NCBI GenBank assembly: GCA_900550635.1
Contig: URSZ01000092.1
Location: 1-9,604 of the forward strand
Length of the DNA stretch: 9,604 nt
Direction of reading: 5' to 3'
Source: an uncultured Prevotella sp.
Lineage (GTDB): Bacteria > Bacteroidota > Bacteroidia > Bacteroidales > Bacteroidaceae
The notes under the pieces are model-generated. The model was not told the origin of the DNA. It was given only the letters and a program-made list of their open reading frames with translations, and searched no databases. The position numbers were made by a program, and so were the translations under genes. Positions 1-7,105 of the stretch are shown here, one piece after another (position 1 is the stretch's first letter; every line of letters starts with the position of its first letter).

Positions 1-2976
1 CGCTACAAGGAAGAATACGGCGACGGCGTGGCCATAACATTCGGATTCATGCGCGACGGCGTGCTGTATAGCAATGTAAGGCAGCTGCAAAAGCCCGAAC
101 CCGACAAACGCCTGCGCTTCAAGTGGACTACCTTCCGCAACCGCCTGCAACCCGGCAAGAAAGAGGAGTGGAGTCTGAGCGTTTACGAGCCCGACGGCAG
201 TCCTGCCAAGGCTTCCGCAATAGCTGCTCTTTATGACGCTTCGCTCGATAAGTTTGCCAAGAATTACTGGAACGCGAGCCTCGGCTTCTACCGTATTGTC
301 CCGGTGGGAAATTGGCTGACACGGATTAGTTCAAGCGGGCTAAACAGTGAGTTGTGGCGTTCATACTATAACTCGTACTCACTATCGTTCGACGAGTTCG
401 ACGACAAGCTGTTCACTCCCTACTATTCCATGCCAAGGGCATACAGCACGAGGTCGAATGTCGAAGTGAAAAGCTTACGGAGCAGCATAAAATTCAACAA
501 TAAAGTCACTATGGCTTCCGCAATGGCGGAAGACCTTAACCTTGCGGCGGATGAATCCTCCGCTGTTATCGGAGCAAAGCGACTAAGCGGCATTTCCGTT
601 GCCGATGTCGGCGGCTCTGCTGAATATGGAGAGGAAGCCATACCCGAAGTAAAGGTGCGCGAGAATTTTGCCGAGACGGCGTTCTTCATGCCTACGCTCA
701 GAACTGATGACAACGGGCACATAGCCATTGCCTTTACAGTTCCCGAAAGCATGACAAAATGGAATTTCAAGCTTTTGGCGCACACAAAGGATATGAATAT
801 AGGCTTGCTCGACACAACAACCGTTGTGGCCAAGGATTTCATGGTGCAACCCAACATGCCGCGCTATCTTCGCAAGGGCGATAAGGCAGTTGTTTCGGCT
901 ACGGTGCGTAACGTTACGGCAAATGTCCTTTCGGGTACGGCTTATCTCGTACTTCAGGACGCCGCAACCGAAGCCGTAAACGAAAAGTTGAGCGAAAAAT
1001 TCACCGTGTCCGGCAATGCGCAGGCAGTGGTGCGTTTCAAATTCAACGCTCCTGAGGATTGCCCGCTGCTTATATGCAAAGTAATGGCCGACGCAGGTAC
1101 TTTTGCCGACGGAGAACAGCACTACCTTCCTGTGCTGACCGACGAGACGGAAAACATACAGGCTTTGCCGTTCACTATAACTGGAAAAGGCAGTCACACA
1201 ATAGACCTTGCCCCGCTTCTTTCGGGCAATTCGCGTAATGCACGCAACAATCGGCTCACGATAGAGTACACAGCCAATCCTTTGTGGTATGCAGTGCAGG
1301 CACTTCCCGACATAGCCGAGCCTAAAGAGAAAGACGCTGTGTCGATAGCCTCGGCATTTTATGCAACGACGCTCGAGCAAACGATAGCACGCCTTTCGCC
1401 GGCGCTGGCAAAGGCTGCCGAACAATGGGCAACCGAGCAAAGCGAAGACACGTTGGTCGAAAATGCCCTGCTTCGCAATGAAGACTTGAAGAACATAGTA
1501 TTTAATGAAACGCCATGGGTAGCCGAGGGCAATAGCGAAGGAAGCCGTCGCCGCAAGCTGGCCCGCGCGTTCGATTACGGTGCTTCGTCGGCACGTGCCC
1601 GTAACCTTCTCGAACGTCTCACGCTGTTGCAGCAAAACGATGGCGGGTGGAGCTGGTTCCCGGGTATGCAATCTAACTACTACATAACCGGCCGCGTGCT
1701 CGATATGCTTGTTCGTCTTGAGGAGATTACAGGAGATAAGGCTGCAGCTAACGTAGTGGCAAAAGGAATAAGCTACCTCGACAAGGACGTGGCCGAGCGA
1801 ATAGAACGCATGAAAGGCCTCGGAAGCGGAACACCGAAGATAGACATTGACAATAGCGACTTGCTCACATACCTCGATATCTTGCGCCGCTCCAATTGCG
1901 AACTTTCAGCCACGGCAAGGGCCAACCGCCGTTACCTTATAGGAAAACTTGCAAAAGAGCCAGTATTGAGCAACATGTATAATAAGGCGCTATCGGCCGT
2001 AATACTCATGGAAGCCGGACATAAGGACGAGGCGCGCACCGCGTTGCAGAGCCTCATGGAGCATACCGTGAGCAAGCCCGGTATGGGCCGTTATTTCGAC
2101 ACCGACCGCGCCACGCTCACATGGGAAAGCTACAAAATTCCCACTCAGGTGGCAGCAATCGAAGCCGTGCGCCTTATAACTCCCGACGATACCGAAACAT
2201 TGCAACAAATGCTCACTTGGCTGATACAGGCAAAGCGCACCCAATCGTGGAGCAACGAGCGGAATACGGTAGACGCTGTTTACGCGCTGCTTCTCCAGGC
2301 CGACAGCACGAGCGGCATGTTCCATTTCGACACGACATTGCCCGAATCGGCACGGCTGACCTTTAAAAACGGCAATACGTCCGACATCGTTGAAAACGGA
2401 GCGCAGGCAGCCGGGACGTTAGGTTACATACGCCGCGACTACGGCCTCGACACCATAAAGGCAAAGCCCGTGTCGGTAACAATCGAAAAGAATGACGATG
2501 GAATTTCGTGGGGCGGAGTATATTATCGCTCTCTTGTACCGGCTACGGAAGTCAAAAGCGGCAAAGGCGAACTTACAGTGGAGCGCACATACCTCGTGGC
2601 CAAGGACGGCAAGTATGTGCCGATGTCCAAAAACGACACTCCCAAGACCGGCGACCGCATACGTGTGGACTATACGATAACGGCGGCACGCGATTTCGAT
2701 TTCGTGAGCCTGCAAGACGCGCGCCCGGCCTGCCTTGAACCCGTAAAACAGATGTCGGGCTACACATGGAACGACGGCGAGGCATATTATTATGCAGCCG
2801 GAGACACCAAACAAGGCTTTTTCTTTGAACGCATGAGCAAGGGCGAGCATAAATTCAGCTGCGACTACATCGTAGACCGTGCAGGCAAGTATCTTGTGGG
2901 TACAGCTTCGGTGCAATGCTTGTATTCCCCTGAATTTGCCGGTACATCCAAGGGCTTCATGATTACCACTGAATAA
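1..2976 (+). CDS. Alpha-2-macroglobulin family protein, 5'-truncated (C-terminal 991 residues)
   Basis: The frame is open from base 1, so the N-terminal half lies outside the window; a GTG at 28 is internal and not a credible start. Residue numbers count from base 1. The A2M domain is recognisable at about 220-310 (NFAETAFF at 222-229, then the conserved Trp 254 in the TKWNFKLLAHT stretch). The helical thioester-type domain follows at about 425-780, with NDGGWSWFPG around 546-555. The end (about 850-985) matches the bacterial MG10 domain, with RPACLEP, SGYTW and a closing CLYSPEF segment. Members are periplasmic or envelope-associated and are thought to trap proteases; that role is family knowledge. 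By alignment from memory with Bacteroidetes relatives, the Cys-x-Glu-Gln thioester position is Asp445-Ala-Val-Ser448, so covalent trapping looks lost. Full-length relatives are roughly 1,800-2,000 residues. The phytase-like gene starts four bases after the stop, suggesting one operon. Confidence 0.93.
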   Translation, partial: RYKEEYGDGVAITFGFMRDGVLYSNVRQLQKPEPDKRLRFKWTTFRNRLQPGKKEEWSLSVYEPDGSPAKASAIAALYDASLDKFAKNYWNASLGFYRIVPVGNWLTRISSSGLNSELWRSYYNSYSLSFDEFDDKLFTPYYSMPRAYSTRSNVEVKSLRSSIKFNNKVTMASAMAEDLNLAADESSAVIGAKRLSGISVADVGGSAEYGEEAIPEVKVRENFAETAFFMPTLRTDDNGHIAIAFTVPESMTKWNFKLLAHTKDMNIGLLDTTTVVAKDFMVQPNMPRYLRKGDKAVVSATVRNVTANVLSGTAYLVLQDAATEAVNEKLSEKFTVSGNAQAVVRFKFNAPEDCPLLICKVMADAGTFADGEQHYLPVLTDETENIQALPFTITGKGSHTIDLAPLLSGNSRNARNNRLTIEYTANPLWYAVQALPDIAEPKEKDAVSIASAFYATTLEQTIARLSPALAKAAEQWATEQSEDTLVENALLRNEDLKNIVFNETPWVAEGNSEGSRRRKLARAFDYGASSARARNLLERLTLLQQNDGGWSWFPGMQSNYYITGRVLDMLVRLEEITGDKAAANVVAKGISYLDKDVAERIERMKGLGSGTPKIDIDNSDLLTYLDILRRSNCELSATARANRRYLIGKLAKEPVLSNMYNKALSAVILMEAGHKDEARTALQSLMEHTVSKPGMGRYFDTDRATLTWESYKIPTQVAAIEAVRLITPDDTETLQQMLTWLIQAKRTQSWSNERNTVDAVYALLLQADSTSGMFHFDTTLPESARLTFKNGNTSDIVENGAQAAGTLGYIRRDYGLDTIKAKPVSVTIEKNDDGISWGGVYYRSLVPATEVKSGKGELTVERTYLVAKDGKYVPMSKNDTPKTGDRIRVDYTITAARDFDFVSLQDARPACLEPVKQMSGYTWNDGEAYYYAAGDTKQGFFFERMSKGEHKFSCDYIVDRAGKYLVGTASVQCLYSPEFAGTSKGFMITTE

Positions 2977-2980
2977 AGGG

Positions 2981-4003
2981 ATGGGAAAAGCTTTTGCAAT
3001 ATTGTTTGCGGCATTCTGTGTGACGGCCACCGGCGCCGTTGCACAGGATGCCGCGCTTTTTAAGCAAAAGAGGCTTTCCGGCAAAGATGTCGCGAGCGCC
3101 AACTACAGCGGCATAACCCGCTTGGATGGAAACAGGTACGCCGTTGTGAGCGACAAGGAAGAGAAAAGTGGCTTCAGAATATTCACGATTGACATAGACA
3201 CGCTTACGGGACGGGTGCTTTCGGTCACGGCCGACACGTTGCGCGGATTCCGCCCCGCTGCCCCGCGCGATGAGGAGGGCATTTGTTATTTCCCTGAAAG
3301 CGGCACGCTCTTCATAAGCGGAGAGGAGGACCAGCAAATACTTGAATACGACACGCTCGGGCTGCCCACCGGCCGCAAACTCGACGTGCCTGCCATGTTC
3401 GGGCGCAGTTACATACAACCAAACCGCGGCTTCGAGGCGCTTACATACAGTCAGGCGAAGAAACTTTTTTACGCCATGACGGAGAGCGCCCTCATTCGCG
3501 ACGGCGGCAGCGGAAGCCTTTCCTTGCGGCTTGTCTCATTTGATGAAGGGCTGCGCTATGCGGGCCAGTATGCCTATCGCATGGAAAGCCCGACGATGAA
3601 GCAGGGCGGCCGGCTTCACCTGCACGGAGTATCGGAGGTAACGGCACTTGCCGATGGGCGGCTCGTTGTGCTGGAGCGCGAGGTACGTATTCCTAAGGGT
3701 TACATAGGTGCAAAGGCGCGCTGCCGTCTTTTCATTGTCAATCCCGGTCCGGAAAACGCCGTTGACGAGGGTAATGACATGAACAGCCTGCCTGAAGGTA
3801 CATATATGGAAAAGACCGAAATAGCCGACTTTACCACACGCCTTAACCTGCTGCGCATGAATTTTGCCAATTACGAAGGCATGTGCCCCGGGCCACGCCT
3901 GGCCGACGGCCGACAGACGCTGCTGTTGATTGATGATACGCAGGCAGGAGCGGGCAACAGTTTGTTCCGCCTGTCGGAACACTTGAAAGTTATTGCTTTT
4001 TAG
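2981..4003 (+). CDS. Secreted esterase-like activity of phytase family protein
   Basis: This 340-residue protein starts with a signal peptide: Lys3, a hydrophobic stretch, then a probable signal peptidase I site after AVA (residues 19-21). It is therefore exported, probably to the periplasm or beyond; no lipobox is seen. The body resembles the phytase-like/esterase-like beta-propeller domain (PF13449 type): SGITRL at 43-48 with VVSD at 55-58, DEEGICYF at 97-104 followed by ISGEED at 112-117, NRGFEAL at 148-154 with TES at 167-169, and near the end NYEGMCPGP at 297-305 with LLLIDDT at 314-320. These are the spaced N/D-E-G and S-D/E blocks expected of the family. Substrate is unknown; the family name does not prove phytase or esterase activity. 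The ATG is four bases after the upstream stop, so translation may be coupled. No promoter is visible in that gap. No convincing intrinsic terminator directly follows the stop. Confidence 0.85.
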   Translation: MGKAFAILFAAFCVTATGAVAQDAALFKQKRLSGKDVASANYSGITRLDGNRYAVVSDKEEKSGFRIFTIDIDTLTGRVLSVTADTLRGFRPAAPRDEEGICYFPESGTLFISGEEDQQILEYDTLGLPTGRKLDVPAMFGRSYIQPNRGFEALTYSQAKKLFYAMTESALIRDGGSGSLSLRLVSFDEGLRYAGQYAYRMESPTMKQGGRLHLHGVSEVTALADGRLVVLEREVRIPKGYIGAKARCRLFIVNPGPENAVDEGNDMNSLPEGTYMEKTEIADFTTRLNLLRMNFANYEGMCPGPRLADGRQTLLLIDDTQAGAGNSLFRLSEHLKVIAF

Positions 4004-4228
4004 GAAAGGCATAACGCCGCATTGCGCAATGCCGCCGCATGGTGTGCGCCATTCGCCTTTGCGCCCGGTTTGGTAATGCGTTCGCGAGGACTTGGAAACG
4101 GCGGCCGCATTTTGTCCGCTTTTCCGGAGCTAACGGGCAACCGGTTTTGTACCAAAAAAGCCATAGGTCTCGCACCGGCCGGCGGGTTGTCTGTATTTTG
4201 TCTGCATTCCGGGGCGGTTTCCAAAATA

Positions 4229-4356
4229 GTTTTCAGAGGGCGAAAAATATGTGCCTTGTATTTTAAAATATGTCTGACCTATTTCGAAATATGTCGGACA
4301 TATTTTTTATTTGCTCCCACGTGGGGTTTAAGGGCTGAAAATCAGTTTTCATTTTT
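4229..4356 (+). repeat. Left copy of a 128-bp intergenic repeat
   Basis: The stretch from GTTTTCAGAGGGCG to the run CATTTTT is repeated in inverted orientation at 6890-7017, with only two differences (T4327 and G4333). Inside are three 19-bp near-palindromes at 21-bp spacing (4245-4305), a perfect CCCACGTGGG palindrome (4316-4325), and a hairpin TGAAAA-TCAG-TTTTCA (4336-4351) followed by five T. TTTTCAG at 4230-4236 and CTGAAAA at 4335-4341 form a short terminal-type inverted repeat. Beyond 4356 the similarity to the other copy fades quickly, though weak resemblance may continue. The element could be a miniature mobile element, a REP-like dispersed repeat, or a regulatory module. Strand is assigned so that this copy is forward. 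Confidence 0.93.
4245..4305 (+). promoter_or_regulatory. Three phased 19-bp near-palindromes (left array)
   Basis: Units lie at 4245-4263, 4266-4284 and 4287-4305, each 19 bp, separated by TA and CG, so the period is 21 bp, or about two helical turns. Unit 3 is a perfect dyad (arms AAATATGTC and GACATATTT around G). Unit 2 has one arm mismatch, and unit 1 is more degenerate (AAATATGTG / CTTGTATTT). Units 2 and 3 also pair with each other as a long stem-loop of 19 positions, with one mismatch and one G-U wobble in the + transcript. This could be a protein-binding array on one helix face or an RNA hairpin. The geometry is seen directly; the function is inference. Confidence 0.55.
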
Positions 4357-4433
4357 CCGCGCAAAAAAGTGCCGTTTTTCCACACCGGTTTCCTGCGGCT
4401 TTATTGTCTGTGTCACTTGCGGCAAAGAGCGTG

Positions 4434-4473
4434 AAAAAAGGCCGTGCACACTCATGAGCATGCACGGCCTTTT
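4434..4473 (-). terminator. Intrinsic terminator of the fasciclin gene, possibly bidirectional
   Basis: A perfect 13-bp stem (4436-4448 with 4461-4473, core GGCCGTGCA/TGCACGGCC) encloses a 12-nt loop. Read on the minus strand it begins 34 bases after the fasciclin stop and its 3' arm runs into six T (complement of A4434-4439), the classical form. On the plus strand the 3' arm ends in TTTT then G, so weaker termination of transcripts arriving from the phytase-like gene is possible. Confidence 0.88.
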
Positions 4474-4506
4474 GCTTGCGTTGCGGCGTATGCCTTTTGC
4501 GGCGTC

Positions 4507-6558
4507 TTACCATTGGTCTTCAGGCTCCGGACCGTTGTAAATGTGTTTCGGGCACCATTCCATGTATTCGAGCAGGAAACATGCGTTCGGGTTGTTTAGC
4601 AAGCTCTTTACGCGCACATAGTACTTCTTGGTCGGTTCCACGTTTCCGGTCCACAGTATTTTGCGCATACGCAGGTTGGCGGCATACGATGTTGTGTTTC
4701 TCATTGATTCGGTAACCGCAGCTCCGCCGTTCCATATACCGTCGTGGCGCGGCGGTTTCATATATCCGTGGTTGCGCATAATCTTGTCGTTTTCGTTGTT
4801 GTGTTCTATGTCTTCCGTGTCCTGTTCCCAGCCTATATTCGGGTTGGTGGGCGGTATTCGCAGGTCAATGGGCAGGCCTACAGGCTGCAGGTTCAGCTTG
4901 TCTGTGCCGAAGTATATCTGTGCCATGCCGAATCCGGTGTTCGACGGGGCACATATTCGCAATTCATACGTACCTTCGTTGGGCACGGGCGGAAGCAGGA
5001 ACGTAAGGTCGTACTGCCCGCGCACGTTTATCTCGTCGGCCTGGTAGTTCGATTGGCTTGCGGTGTTGAAATACGGCAGGTACACGATACGGCTTTCTTC
5101 GGACACTTCGAGGTTAGCCAGGTATCCGCGCGGGAATGGAATCCACGTGTTGTCGGCCGGCCGCCTGTATCCGTTGGTTGCCATTTCGGCGAACAGTTCG
5201 TTGAAGTCCCAGCGCAGGCGCTCGTTGAGCACAACGCCCGGAACGCCATCGTCGTAAACAAGTATGTCGTCGATTGTATAGTAGAAGCCGTTGAGGGCGT
5301 TGTTTACGTTTTCACCGTTGCTGAAATTGATGTTTATTCCCGGGCGGTCTACAAAGATTTCATCGTATGTGTCGGTGTCGTATTCCGAATGCCTGTTTAT
5401 TCGCTTGCCTTCGGTGGTGGCGCCTTCGGTTATCTTGAGCAGGCGGCGGTACGGGCCCATGGTCTCGTAATAGTGGAAGCAGTTTATTGAAAGCCTCGAC
5501 GGGATGTTGTAGGCGTAGCCCATTTCAATGTAATGTATCACGAGCTTGTCCCACGTAAGGCGCATGGGCAGCAGGTGGTAGGCAACGAACTGGTTTACGG
5601 CGTTGTCCTTGGCGGTCATGTCGGGATTCGTAGCCAAGGGGTAGGCGGCCTGGCAGCGTTCGGTTATGCGCGAGATTATTTCGTCGAAGTTCTGCACTAT
5701 GCCGTTTACGACATTTGGCTCGGGCACGCCCCATTTGGTGTTGAAAATACTGTCGGTTTCCACAAATACGGTATATCCGTAATACCTGTGCTCTGGGTTT
5801 TTCAGGGTAAGGTTACCGTCGAGGTCGGGGCCCATTTCCTCGTGGTTTTCCTCGTATTCCTCGTCGCGGTACAGTTTGAGCGAGTCGTCCCAACCGGTGC
5901 GGCGCAGCAGCTCGTTGAATATCCTCAGGTTGTCGGCCGATTCGATGAGTGCGGGCACGGTGGCGCGCGACAGGCTCAGCACCTGGTTCACCCCGTGTAT
6001 GTATCCGTTGTAAACCTCGATGTCGGGAAGTACAATGCGTGCCGAGTTGTTTATTATTGTAGCCAGGTTTCCGCCGTTTATCGTGTCGAAGTCCACGGTG
6101 ATATACCTGTCGTCCATGTTGGTACGCTCGAGTGTGCCGACGTTGAAGTCGGTTGTCTGGTATGCGTTCAGGTCTTCACAGTCGATGATAGCGTTGCGCG
6201 CTATATAGTCGGCCACGGAGTCGGGAATCTGGGTTATGTCGTAGTCTGTGGTCTGGTAAACCGAATCCAGGTAATGCTGCACGGCATCGTTGGTGGGAGC
6301 GAACACCGTATAGTTGCCGCGTGCGGAAAGAAGTTGCGCTATTGTCGATTCGGAACGCTTGCTTAGTTTCACTCTCGACAGTATGTAAGCAAAATCAGTG
6401 AAGTTTTCGCTTTTCTCGAGATGCGACGTTATAGTCTCACCTTTGAAAGTGTATATGTCAGACTCGTCCACTTTGTCGGAACATGCCGTTAGAAATGCCG
6501 CAGTAAGCAAAACAATCATAAGGCTGCATTTCCCGAAAATAAAAGCAGGTGATTTCAT
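4507..6558 (-). CDS. Fasciclin (FAS1) domain lipoprotein, 683 aa
   Basis: The N-terminus is a type II signal peptide with lipobox LTAC, the lipidated Cys being residue 26. The next residues, SDKVDESD, are acidic, as in many Bacteroidetes lipoproteins exported to the cell surface. A first FAS1 domain spans about 35-198, with the typical YTVFAPTNDAV (83-93) and GYIHGVNQVL (185-194) blocks. A second, more divergent FAS1-like domain spans about 203-440, with YGYTVFVETDSIF (260-272) and GFYYTIDDIL (424-433). The remaining 240 residues look beta-rich and aromatic; I do not recognise the fold. An acidic insert lies at 231-243. FAS1 domains usually mediate adhesion or matrix and glycan contacts, and in Bacteroidetes such lipoproteins often sit near SusC/SusD pairs, but none is seen here. 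The gene stands alone, with its own promoter (6656-6686) and terminator, and is flanked by inverted copies of a 128-bp repeat. The start at 6558 is chosen because it gives the complete signal peptide. Confidence 0.9.
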   Translation of the reverse strand: MKSPAFIFGKCSLMIVLLTAAFLTACSDKVDESDIYTFKGETITSHLEKSENFTDFAYILSRVKLSKRSESTIAQLLSARGNYTVFAPTNDAVQHYLDSVYQTTDYDITQIPDSVADYIARNAIIDCEDLNAYQTTDFNVGTLERTNMDDRYITVDFDTINGGNLATIINNSARIVLPDIEVYNGYIHGVNQVLSLSRATVPALIESADNLRIFNELLRRTGWDDSLKLYRDEEYEENHEEMGPDLDGNLTLKNPEHRYYGYTVFVETDSIFNTKWGVPEPNVVNGIVQNFDEIISRITERCQAAYPLATNPDMTAKDNAVNQFVAYHLLPMRLTWDKLVIHYIEMGYAYNIPSRLSINCFHYYETMGPYRRLLKITEGATTEGKRINRHSEYDTDTYDEIFVDRPGININFSNGENVNNALNGFYYTIDDILVYDDGVPGVVLNERLRWDFNELFAEMATNGYRRPADNTWIPFPRGYLANLEVSEESRIVYLPYFNTASQSNYQADEINVRGQYDLTFLLPPVPNEGTYELRICAPSNTGFGMAQIYFGTDKLNLQPVGLPIDLRIPPTNPNIGWEQDTEDIEHNNENDKIMRNHGYMKPPRHDGIWNGGAAVTESMRNTTSYAANLRMRKILWTGNVEPTKKYYVRVKSLLNNPNACFLLEYMEWCPKHIYNGPEPEDQW

Positions 6559-6655
6559 GGTATTTAGTTTTAATAATTACATTTTTTAAATGCACGTTTT
6601 GCGTTATGCCCTTTGCTCTGTTCCTCTGATAACAAGGACTTAAACGCATTCTTCG

Positions 6656-6686
6656 CAAATATAATAAGTTTCCAATAAAAACCAAA
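6656..6686 (-). promoter_or_regulatory. Promoter of the fasciclin lipoprotein gene
   Basis: On the minus strand, TTTG (complement of 6683-6686) is followed after exactly 19 nt by TATATTTG (complement of 6656-6663). This matches the Bacteroidetes sigma factor consensus of a -33 TTTG and a -7 TAnnTTTG. Transcription would begin near 6650-6653, giving a leader of about 90-95 nt before the ATG at 6558. Confidence 0.75.
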
Positions 6687-6889
6687 AACTTTTGGATTAT
6701 ATTTATTATGTTAATTTTTGGCTAAGCCTGCAGGGCCGTTTGTCAGTAATGGCAAAGTCTTTATTTCATTCGGTTTTGCGCCTTTTTGCGGCTGCTGTAT
6801 GAACTGCCGCAATGTTCGTGTGCGGCGCATGGAAACAGATATTCCGGGCACGAAAAGACATGCCAGGAAAAGGGGGTATTTTGAAGCAA

Positions 6890-7017
6890 AAAAATGAAAA
6901 CTGATTTTCAGCGCTTAACCCCCACGTGGGAGCAAATAAAAAATATGTCCGACATATTTCGAAATAGGTCAGACATATTTTAAAATACAAGGCACATATT
7001 TTTCGCCCTCTGAAAAC
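6890..7017 (-). repeat. Right copy of the 128-bp intergenic repeat, inverted
   Basis: This is the reverse complement of 4229-4356 at 126 of 128 positions; the two differences are at 6919 and 6913. It keeps all internal parts: three 21-bp-spaced dyads (6941-7001), the CCCACGTGGG palindrome, the TTTTCAG (6905-6911) / CTGAAAA (7010-7016) pair and the hairpin followed by T. Read on the minus strand it begins 89 bases after the merR stop, the same relative orientation in which the left copy follows the phytase-like gene. Confidence 0.93.
6941..7001 (-). promoter_or_regulatory. Three phased 19-bp near-palindromes (right array)
   Basis: Units lie at 6941-6959 (perfect dyad), 6962-6980 (one arm mismatch) and 6983-7001 (degenerate), separated by CG and TA. 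They are the exact reverse complement of the left array, including its imperfect positions. The array lies about 255 bp upstream of the fasciclin promoter, too far for a simple repressor at that promoter. Function is inferred only from geometry. Confidence 0.55.
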
Positions 7018-7038
7018 CCGTTCCGGAAATGCCCGGAA
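7013..7038 (-). terminator. Possible weak terminator of merR
   Basis: Downstream of the merR stop on the minus strand, TTCCGG and CCGGAA (7021-7026 and 7033-7038) can form a 6-bp stem with a 6-nt loop. It is followed after CGGG by only four T, which belong to the edge of the repeat. This is a weak candidate; the large dyad inside the adjacent repeat may end transcription instead. Confidence 0.3.
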
Positions 7039-7105
7039 AAGGTAGACAATGGCGGACGCTGTATTAGCGCATGGTAAATGCGCTCCGAAATATGTAGGCA
7101 CGGTG

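Larger units (their letters stand above)
4004..4506. other. Non-coding gap between convergent genes
   Basis: This 503-bp gap separates the phytase-like gene (+) from the end of the fasciclin gene (-). From left to right it holds a perfect 14-bp palindrome (4019-4032), about 190 bases in which I see no recognisable gene or signal, the left copy of the 128-bp repeat (4229-4356), 77 further bases, and the terminator at 4434-4473. A 172-codon open frame (4022-4540, +) crosses the whole region, but it runs through the repeat and terminator and into the antisense of the fasciclin gene. I treat it as non-coding. Confidence 0.7.
6559..7105. other. Non-coding gap between fasciclin gene and merR
   Basis: This 547-bp gap contains the fasciclin leader and promoter (6559-6686), then about 200 bases with no recognisable gene or signal apart from a 7-bp stem hairpin (6786-6812). 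The right copy of the 128-bp repeat (6890-7017) follows, then two small hairpins downstream of merR (7021-7038 and 7066-7084). The segment 6559-6720 is strongly A/T rich, as expected of a promoter region. A 120-codon minus-strand frame (6766-7128) covers the repeat and overlaps merR out of frame; I do not accept it as a gene. Confidence 0.7.

Noticed and set aside
1366..1380. TTLEQ in the alpha-2-macroglobulin as a remnant thioester motif
   Set aside because: The Glu-Gln pair lies about 12 residues after the aligned thioester position; the flanking WYAVQALP and FYATTL blocks align better with DAVS at the motif site.
583..1671. Long minus-strand open frame of 362 codons opposite the alpha-2-macroglobulin gene
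   Set aside because: It lies wholly within a confidently identified gene, its translation is Cys/Arg rich with no recognisable domain, and no promoter is seen. It is an antisense shadow; the same holds for 2419-3102 (-) and 2963-3418 (-).
4019..4032. Perfect palindrome GCATTGCGCAATGC just after the phytase-like gene
   Set aside because: It has no loop and no following T run, so it is not a terminator, and there is no second copy or adjacent promoter to suggest an operator.
4022..4540. 172-codon plus-strand frame across the phytase/fasciclin gap
   Set aside because: It has no family resemblance, crosses a repeat and a strong terminator hairpin, and ends inside the antisense of the fasciclin gene.
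4744..6366. Plus-strand open frames of 248 and 277 codons opposite the fasciclin gene
   Set aside because: They are Val/Tyr-rich mirror translations of the fasciclin coding strand, with no domain similarity, and the minus-strand gene has a lipobox, FAS1 motifs, promoter and terminator.
6786..6812. Hairpin TTGCGGC / GCCGCAA as a terminator
   Set aside because: No T run follows the stem on either strand; on the minus strand it is followed by A residues.
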